The translations under genes and the position numbers were made by a program. The notes beneath the pieces were generated by a model. It did not search any database, was not told the origin of the DNA, and saw only the letters and a program-made list of their open reading frames with translations. From Azophilus sp964638775 (lineage in GTDB: Bacteria; Pseudomonadota; Gammaproteobacteria; Pseudomonadales; Azotimanducaceae): a stretch of 6,646 nucleotides of DNA. Below are positions 1-4,749 of the stretch, piece by piece. Every line of letters starts with the position of its first letter. Position 1 is the first letter of the stretch. Where the stretch lies: NCBI GenBank assembly GCA_964638775.1, contig CAZWZH010000125.1, positions 1 through 6,646 of the forward strand. Direction: 5' to 3'.

Positions 1-999
1 GTCCGCGAGGCAGCGGCAGTCGAGCACCGCCTGGGAAGCGCCGTTGGAGCCAATCGGCCACATGGGGTGGGCGGCATCTCCGAGCAGGGTAACCCGGCCG
101 AAAGTCCAACGGTCGATCGGGTCGCGGTCGACCATCGGAAACACCCAGACCTTCCCGGTACGGCGGGCCAGGTCGGGTACATCGAGCCAATCGAAGCGCC
201 AGTCCTCGAAGTATGGGAGAAACGCATCCACGCTGCTTTCCCGGTTCCAGTTCTCGCGCTCCGGCAGTGGGCTACCCGGCTCGCCGAGCCGCGCCTCGGC
301 AATCCAGTTGAAGAGGGACTTGCCCCGTTCCTTGGCTGCCCGGGAGATCTCATAGCCGACGATCTTGGTGCGGGCATTACCTACGGCGATCATCGTCTGG
401 CCGCCCAGTACCGGATCCGTCTCCACGGTCATGCGCCACAGCATGTTGCCGCTCCAGCGAGGGGGCCCCTCGTCGGGGTAGCGGAGGGCCCGCACCGCCG
501 AGTGGATGCCGTCCGCCCCGACCAGCGCATCGGCCTCGCAGGTCCCCACGGTCGCGCCGCTCCGCCGGTCAACGAACGTGGCCCGGACCACCCGGTCGCC
601 AATCTGTTCGGCCGTGGCGAGGTGGTGATTCCAGTGCTGTGTACCGGGCCCAAGGCGCTCGCTTGCCACGTTGGACAGGATGCTTTGCAGGTGGCCGCGG
701 TGAATGGAGACCTGTGGCCAGTCGTAGCCCGCATTGCGGCCCCTCGGTTCCGACCAGATCGGCTGGCCGAACTTGTTGAACCAGGCATAGGTCTGCAATT
801 CGACGCCGCTCTCGAGCAGGCGCCCCACCAAGCCCAGGCGATCGTATTCCTTGACCGCGTGGGGCAGCAAGTTGATCCCGACGCCCAGCTCCTCCAGGCC
901 GCCGCTCGATTCGAAAACCGATACTCGCACCCCGATTTCGTGCAGGCACAACGCCGCGGTCAGCCCCCCGATGCCACCGCCGGCAATCATGACGTGCAT
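1..999 (-). CDS. PhzS-like class A FAD-dependent monooxygenase, C-terminus cut off by window edge
   Basis: This is a cytosolic NAD(P)H- and FAD-dependent hydroxylase of the PHBH/salicylate-hydroxylase fold, expected to insert one oxygen atom into an aromatic or enol substrate. The frame is open for 333 codons from ATG at 999 to the left edge. The N-terminus carries the dinucleotide-binding motif GGGIGG (residues 7-12) followed by the ribose-binding acid E30 in VFESS. SIHRGHLQ (98-104 region, R101) is the conserved segment after the first substrate strands. VGADGIHS (160-167) is the DG motif and LLGDAAHPM (305-313) is the FAD-binding GD motif, followed by GSNGASQAVLDC. From memory, the order and wording of these motifs follow Pseudomonas PhzS closely (about 400 residues), so roughly 65 residues are missing. 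No good ribosome site is seen, and no other in-frame ATG or GTG lies nearby upstream. It lies 29 bases after the AhpD-like gene, probably in one operon. The family assignment is firm. The substrate is unknown, and no phenazine genes are visible. Confidence 0.93.
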   Translation of the reverse strand, partial: MHVMIAGGGIGGLTAALCLHEIGVRVSVFESSGGLEELGVGINLLPHAVKEYDRLGLVGRLLESGVELQTYAWFNKFGQPIWSEPRGRNAGYDWPQVSIHRGHLQSILSNVASERLGPGTQHWNHHLATAEQIGDRVVRATFVDRRSGATVGTCEADALVGADGIHSAVRALRYPDEGPPRWSGNMLWRMTVETDPVLGGQTMIAVGNARTKIVGYEISRAAKERGKSLFNWIAEARLGEPGSPLPERENWNRESSVDAFLPYFEDWRFDWLDVPDLARRTGKVWVFPMVDRDPIDRWTFGRVTLLGDAAHPMWPIGSNGASQAVLDCRCLAD

Positions 1000-1028
1000 G
1001 CGGCCGTTCCGTCGCCCCGGCCGACCCC

Positions 1029-1616
1029 TTACCCGTGCCTCCCTGGCGACCAACCCGACGGCCGCAGCAACGCTTCGCCCAGCTTGGCTGGCTGTGCTTC
1101 CAACACGGTGCCCATGCTGTCGTTCCACCGGTTCAGAAACCCCATCAGCGCCACTTCGGCAAGGATTTCCACGATGGCATCGTCGCTGTAGTGCTTCTTC
1201 AACTCCGCCGCGATCTGTTCAGTCACGTCGTTGGGCACGCTAGCCGCGGCGAGGGCAAAATCCAGCGCCGCCCGCTCGGCAGCCGAGAACAGCGGGCTGG
1301 TCCTGTACTGCCAAAGCGCCGCCACCTTCTCGTCGCTGGCGCCGAAGCGGCTTGCCCCAAGCGCCAGGTGGGCCTGGCAATAGCGGCAGCCGGCCGCGAA
1401 GCTCGCCATGTAGCCGATCATGCGCTTTAGCTGGTTGTCGATGTGCACGGGCTCGGTCACCGCAATGTTCAACTCGATGAAGGCACGGGCAATCTCCGGC
1501 CTGCGCTGCATGGTCAGCACGCTGTTCGGCGTAAAACCAAGCGGGCCGCCGAAGAACTCCGACAGCTTGGTCACGCGTTGGTCGGCATCGGCGGGAAGAG
1601 GTTCCACAAGCGGCAT
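1029..1616 (-). CDS. AhpD-like / carboxymuconolactone decarboxylase family protein
   Basis: This 195-residue protein has one CMD/AhpD-type helical domain. Its core helix pair holds GCRYCQAH, giving C77, C80 and H83 in a C-x-x-C-x-x-H arrangement. This is the redox-active pattern of alkylhydroperoxidase-like members; true gamma-carboxymuconolactone decarboxylases lack the cysteine pair. A thiol peroxidase or disulfide-reductase role is therefore more likely than ring decarboxylation, but it is untested. The open frame continues upstream to 1796. I chose the ATG at 1616 because GGAG lies five bases before it and because the extra 60 residues (rich in R, S and G) do not resemble the family. The shorter protein starts directly with the MPLVEPLP leader and the KLSEFFGG segment typical of such proteins. 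It is the first gene of the leftward arm and precedes the monooxygenase, which suggests shared expression. It may remove peroxide leaked by the flavoenzymes or act on a pathway intermediate. Confidence 0.88.
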   Translation of the reverse strand: MPLVEPLPADADQRVTKLSEFFGGPLGFTPNSVLTMQRRPEIARAFIELNIAVTEPVHIDNQLKRMIGYMASFAAGCRYCQAHLALGASRFGASDEKVAALWQYRTSPLFSAAERAALDFALAAASVPNDVTEQIAAELKKHYSDDAIVEILAEVALMGFLNRWNDSMGTVLEAQPAKLGEALLRPSGWSPGRHG

Positions 1617-1621
1617 AAGTA

Positions 1622-1625
1622 CTCC
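1622..1625 (-). promoter_or_regulatory. Ribosome binding site for the AhpD-like gene
   Basis: On the minus strand this reads GGAG, five bases before the ATG at 1616. It decides the start, because the longer in-frame ATG at 1796 would lie inside the divergent GMC oxidoreductase gene. Confidence 0.6.
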
Positions 1626-1665
1626 GGAGATCTGTGGCCGAGGATTTTCTGACCCTTCGGCCTCA

Positions 1666-1671
1666 AGTATA
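1666..1671 (-). promoter_or_regulatory. Candidate -10 hexamer for the leftward arm
   Basis: The minus strand reads TATACT here, one mismatch from TATAAT, about 50 bases ahead of the AhpD-like start. At a 17-base spacing the upstream hexamer is GGGGCG, so there is no recognisable -35 element. The call rests on the -10 alone and on its position in a short A+T-richer stretch between divergent genes. Confidence 0.25.
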
Positions 1672-1681
1672 TCCGCGAGAA

Positions 1682-1687
1682 TATGAT
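1682..1687 (+). promoter_or_regulatory. Candidate -10 hexamer for the rightward arm
   Basis: TATGAT, one mismatch from TATAAT, lies about 100 bases before the GMC oxidoreductase start. At a 17-base spacing the -35 position reads GGCCTC, which is poor. If used, transcription would start near 1694 and the palindrome at 1718-1731 would fall in the 5' leader. It sits only ten bases from the oppositely directed -10 candidate. Confidence 0.25.
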
Positions 1688-1717
1688 GCGCCCCCGGGCC
1701 GGATGCCCTGGCGGCGC

Positions 1718-1731
1718 ACCGGTGCACCGGT
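1718..1731. promoter_or_regulatory. Perfect 14-bp palindrome, candidate operator
   Basis: ACCGGTGCACCGGT equals its own reverse complement, and the flanking bases (C before, T after) do not extend the symmetry. The same bases also form a tandem direct repeat, because GCACCGGT occurs twice end to end at 1716-1731. It lies in the divergent intergenic region, downstream of the rightward -10 candidate and upstream of the leftward one. That position suits a dimeric regulator controlling both arms. No regulator gene is present in the window, so the protein that might bind it is unknown. Confidence 0.4.
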
Positions 1732-1771
1732 TCCACGCCCCGCGACGACGATATGAGACGATCAACGCCTT

Positions 1772-1779
1772 GGGAGGGG
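1772..1779 (+). promoter_or_regulatory. Ribosome binding site for the GMC oxidoreductase
   Basis: GGGAGGGG lies nine bases before the ATG at 1789. The in-frame ATG at 1753 has no purine-rich site ahead of it, so this site favours the shorter protein. Confidence 0.55.
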
Positions 1780-1788
1780 TCAACCAGC

Positions 1789-3396
1789 ATGCGCACGGAC
1801 TACGACTACGTCGTCATCGGCGCGGGCTCCGCGGGATGCGTACTGGCCAACCGCCTGTCCGCCGACCGCGCCAACCGGGTGCTGCTGCTCGAGGCCGGGG
1901 GCCGCGGCCGTTCTCCGCTCGTTGCCGTTCCCGCCGGGCTTCTGTTCGGCGCCGAGAGGTTCAACTGGCTCTACCCCGGGGAACCCGACCCGTCGCGCAA
2001 CGGGGTTCGGGACGTGTGGTCCGCCGGCAACGTGCTCGGCGGCTCGAGCGCCATCAACGGCATGATGTTCGTGCGCGGCAACCGCCTCGACTACGAGGAC
2101 TGGGCGCAGGCCGGTTGCCCGGGCTGGGACTACGAGAGCGTGCTGCCCTACTTCCGGCGCCTGGAAGCCTGGGAAGGCGGGAGCGACGCCTATCGCGGCG
2201 TCAGCGGGCCCGTGAGCGTGGTCAATGAGCGCGTGGGGCACCCGCTGACGGAGCAGTTCATCGCCGCCGCCAAACAATCCGGGATCGGGCGCACCGCGGA
2301 CTACAACGGCGAGCGCCAGGACGGGGTCGGGTTGGTGCAGGCCAACATCGGCCGCGGCTGGCGCCAGTCCGCCGCGCGGGCGTACCTGCGTCCCGCTCGC
2401 AGCCGGCGCAACCTGACCGTTCGAACCGGCGCCCGCGTCAACCGGCTGCGGCTGGCGAACGGGCGGGCGGTGGGGGTCGAGTACGACAAGGGCGGCGAGA
2501 CTCATCAGGCGGACTGTGCCGGAGAGGTCATCCTGAGTGCCGGCGCCCTCGTCTCGCCCAAGCTGCTCATGCTGTCCGGCATCGGACCACCCGACCAATT
2601 GCGAGCCGCGGGGGTTGCCGTGAAACACGCGCTGGAGGGCGTCGGCCGAAATCTGCGGGAACACCCGTGCATCATGCAGAACTGGGCGGTGAACGTGCCG
2701 ACGCTCAACAGCGAACGACCCGTTTCCTTCCGTTCCATAGGCCACGCCATGAACTGGCTGATTCGTGGCCGCGGACCGCTCGCCTATTGCGTGGGGCATG
2801 CCCAGGCTTTCGTCCGCTCGTCCACCGCCGCGGACCGTCCCGATCTGCAACTGGTGTTCATGCCCGTCGGCTACAGCGCGGACCGCGGCATCGACAGTTC
2901 CCGCTGGACGTTACAGAACACGCCCCGAATCGGCATTGGCAGCGTCTTCCTGCACCCCGAGAACGCCGGCAGCATCGAGTTGCGCTCGGCGGACCCCGCG
3001 GACCCTCCGATAGTTCGGCATGAGCTGGTGAGTTCCCGCAGATCGGTCGCCGCGCTCACCGAGGCGGGCCGCCTGGCGCGCCGCATCGTCCATGCCCAGC
3101 CACTTGGGCGCCGCGTGGTGCGGGAGGTGGTTCCCGGACCGGGGACAGAGGACGATGCGGCCTGGGCGGCGTACGTGCGCGCCGCCGCCTGGCGGGGCGA
3201 CCACCCCTGCGGAACCTGCCGCATGGGTAGCGACAGCGGCGCCGTGGTCGATCCGCAACTACGAGTGCGCGGCATCGCCGGGCTGCGCGTCATCGACGCG
3301 TCGGTGTTTCCGCGGCTGACCTCGGGGAACACCAACGCCCCGACCCTGATGGTCGCCGAGCGCGGCGCCGACCTGATCCTCGGAAAGTCGCCATGA
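1789..3396 (+). CDS. GMC-family FAD-dependent alcohol oxidoreductase (choline dehydrogenase-like)
   Basis: This 535-residue flavoprotein belongs to the glucose-methanol-choline family, which oxidises alcohols to aldehydes or ketones with FAD. The N-terminal FAD site is IGAGSAG (residues 10-16) with acid E35 in LLLEAGG. The first family signature is GNVLGGSSAING (80-91). The second is SAGALVSPKLLMLSGIGP (250-267). The C-terminal catalytic segment is HPCGTCRMG, starting at H472 (the catalytic histidine), followed by SGNTNAPT with N514 and N516, one of which should pair with it. The length matches bacterial dehydrogenase members. There is no signal peptide or twin-arginine motif, so it should be cytosolic. 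An in-frame ATG at 1753 would add 12 residues; 1789 is preferred for its ribosome site and because it starts just before the FAD strand. Its stop overlaps the MFS start, implying coupled translation. The substrate could be an aliphatic, terpenoid or polyether-type alcohol and cannot be read from the sequence. The members include both oxidases and dehydrogenases. Confidence 0.95.
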   Translation: MRTDYDYVVIGAGSAGCVLANRLSADRANRVLLLEAGGRGRSPLVAVPAGLLFGAERFNWLYPGEPDPSRNGVRDVWSAGNVLGGSSAINGMMFVRGNRLDYEDWAQAGCPGWDYESVLPYFRRLEAWEGGSDAYRGVSGPVSVVNERVGHPLTEQFIAAAKQSGIGRTADYNGERQDGVGLVQANIGRGWRQSAARAYLRPARSRRNLTVRTGARVNRLRLANGRAVGVEYDKGGETHQADCAGEVILSAGALVSPKLLMLSGIGPPDQLRAAGVAVKHALEGVGRNLREHPCIMQNWAVNVPTLNSERPVSFRSIGHAMNWLIRGRGPLAYCVGHAQAFVRSSTAADRPDLQLVFMPVGYSADRGIDSSRWTLQNTPRIGIGSVFLHPENAGSIELRSADPADPPIVRHELVSSRRSVAALTEAGRLARRIVHAQPLGRRVVREVVPGPGTEDDAAWAAYVRAAAWRGDHPCGTCRMGSDSGAVVDPQLRVRGIAGLRVIDASVFPRLTSGNTNAPTLMVAERGADLILGKSP

Positions 3397-4595
3397 TGCG
3401 CACGGACTCTCCTTCCAACCTGTCGCAGCCGGCAGCCATCGCGGCAACCATCGTCATCATCGTGACCGGCGGTGGCGTGTTCTTGATACTGCCGGCGTTT
3501 GTCGGCGCCCTGGTCGACACTGGGGGCCTTGGCACCGCGCAGGCCGGCGCGGTCGCTTCCGCCGACCTGGCGGGAATATTCGCCGCGTCCATCGCCGCGT
3601 TGGCGTGGGTACGCCGCGCGGACTGGAGGCGGGTCGCCCTCGTCAGTCTCGCCTGCATGGTGGCCGGCAACGGCGCCTGCCTGTTCGTCGACGGCTTTGT
3701 TCCACTGCTCGCGCTGCGCGGCGTCCTGGGTCTCGCTGCGGGAAATCTGATGGCCATCGGCATGGCTCACCTGGCCCGGGTAGAGAACCCCGACCGTGCC
3801 TTCGCCCTGGCCATTGGCGCCCAGGTCGCTTTCAGCACCGCCGCACTCTGGCTGTTGCCGGGCGCGGTCGGTAGCTGGGGGCTTGCGGGTCTGTTCGGTC
3901 TCCTGACGGTCCTGTCCTCGTTCGGACTGCTAGCGGCAACCCGACTGGTCCAGGGCCATGAGCCCTCGGCCCGCGAACGCGTCGGAGGGTCCGGCGCCAA
4001 CGGGCACGTTTTCGTGGCGCTGGCCGCCAACACCGTCTTCTTCGTTGCGCAGAGCGGCGTCTGGGCCTACCTCGAGCGCATGGGGTCAGGGGCCGGGCTT
4101 CCCCCGGAAGTGGTCGGCAGGGCGCTCGCGGTGTCCGTCAGCCTGGCGTTGGCCGGCCCCATAGCCGCCAGCCTCATCGCCGGCCGCTACGGACGCGCGC
4201 TACCGCTGGCGGGCGTCGTTGTCGGGCAACTCGCCGCCCTCTGGCTCCTGCAGGGATCCATGACGGCAGTCGCCTTCCTGGTCGCCGCAACGGTCTTCCA
4301 GATCTTCTGGAACTTTGCGATTCCGTACCTGGTCGCCATCGTCGCCGCGCTCGACGGGGCCCACCGGCACATCGTCCTGGTCACCCCCTTTCAGGCCGCT
4401 GGCATCGCCGCCGGCCCTGCGCTCGCCGGGTACTTCGCGGACGGCGGCGAGCTGTCCGGGGTCGTCTGGCTTGGTGGCGCCGCGATACTCGCCAGCGCTG
4501 TCCTGCTGCTGCCCTATGCCCTAAGATGGCTCGGCCCGGGAAGGGAAGCGGGAGCAGCCGAATCCGACGGGAACGCCGCGAGTTCGCAGGGTTGA
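3393..4595 (+). CDS. Major facilitator superfamily transporter
   Basis: This 400-residue inner-membrane protein has about twelve hydrophobic segments: roughly residues 15-38, 50-72, 82-99, 103-125, 136-156 and 159-183, a polar linker (about 187-203), then six more to about 378. The short basic loop RRADWRRV (74-81) between segments 2 and 3 matches the position of MFS motif A. RGVLGLAAG (109-117) in segment 4 resembles motif B with its conserved arginine. The C-terminal tail of about 20 residues is polar. The start overlaps the GMC stop as ATGA. A second ATG at 3396 gives a TGATG junction and is equally possible; the protein would then begin MRTD, like the GMC protein. Linkage to an oxidoreductase and an outer-membrane receptor suggests import of a substrate or export of its oxidised product. 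The direction and substrate cannot be told from sequence. Confidence 0.9.
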   Translation: MMRTDSPSNLSQPAAIAATIVIIVTGGGVFLILPAFVGALVDTGGLGTAQAGAVASADLAGIFAASIAALAWVRRADWRRVALVSLACMVAGNGACLFVDGFVPLLALRGVLGLAAGNLMAIGMAHLARVENPDRAFALAIGAQVAFSTAALWLLPGAVGSWGLAGLFGLLTVLSSFGLLAATRLVQGHEPSARERVGGSGANGHVFVALAANTVFFVAQSGVWAYLERMGSGAGLPPEVVGRALAVSVSLALAGPIAASLIAGRYGRALPLAGVVVGQLAALWLLQGSMTAVAFLVAATVFQIFWNFAIPYLVAIVAALDGAHRHIVLVTPFQAAGIAAGPALAGYFADGGELSGVVWLGGAAILASAVLLLPYALRWLGPGREAGAAESDGNAASSQG

Positions 4596-4670
4596 GTCGA
4601 TCGGTCCCAACTTCCCGGTGGGCTCCGCCCGATGGGGTGCGGCAATGCGCACGCGCAAAGGAACTCTTGC

Positions 4671-4690
4671 CTCCGTGCAAAGGCACGGAG
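4671..4690 (+). other. 8-bp hairpin in the gap between MFS transporter and receptor
   Basis: CTCCGTGC and GCACGGAG pair perfectly across the four-base loop AAAG. There is no run of T after the stem (CCCGCGCAACCC follows), so it is not a standard intrinsic terminator. It lies in the otherwise featureless 154-base gap 4596-4749, about 60 bases before the receptor start. It could be an mRNA-stabilising or leader structure that lets receptor expression differ from the upstream pair. I see no convincing promoter in this gap. Confidence 0.4.
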
Positions 4691-4737
4691 CCCGCGCAAC
4701 CCATAAGCTCAAGGCTGCGGTTCCGTGTGCAACCTTC

Positions 4738-4743
4738 GGGGAG
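4738..4743 (+). promoter_or_regulatory. Ribosome binding site for the TonB-dependent receptor
   Basis: GGGGAG lies six bases before the ATG at 4750. This spacing favours 4750 over the alternative in-frame ATG at 4759. Confidence 0.6.
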
Positions 4744-4749
4744 TTGGTC

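Noticed and set aside
67..1191. Long plus-strand open frame of 374 codons opposite the monooxygenase
   Set aside because: It lies in codon register with the minus-strand monooxygenase, which has all family motifs. The plus-strand product is rich in P, A, R and H and shows no domain. In-register antisense frames stay open easily in G+C-rich genes.
1617..1796. N-terminal extension of the AhpD-like gene to an ATG at 1796
   Set aside because: The added 60 residues do not look like the family, the start would overlap the GMC gene, and a GGAG site sits at proper spacing before the inner ATG at 1616.
1780..2850. Minus-strand open frame of 356 codons inside the GMC gene
   Set aside because: It is the in-register antisense of a strongly supported GMC oxidoreductase; its composition is biased to V, G, H and R and it has no domain.
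4671..4690. Rho-independent terminator for the MFS gene
   Set aside because: The stem is sound but is followed by CCCGCGCAACCC with no T-run on either strand side, so intrinsic termination is unlikely.
4631..4749. Possible cobalamin or other riboswitch before the receptor, suggested by GAGCCCGCGCAAC
   Set aside because: The fragment only loosely resembles the cobalamin core, the flanking conserved boxes are absent, and no TPP, SAM, glycine or c-di-GMP core motif could be matched by eye.
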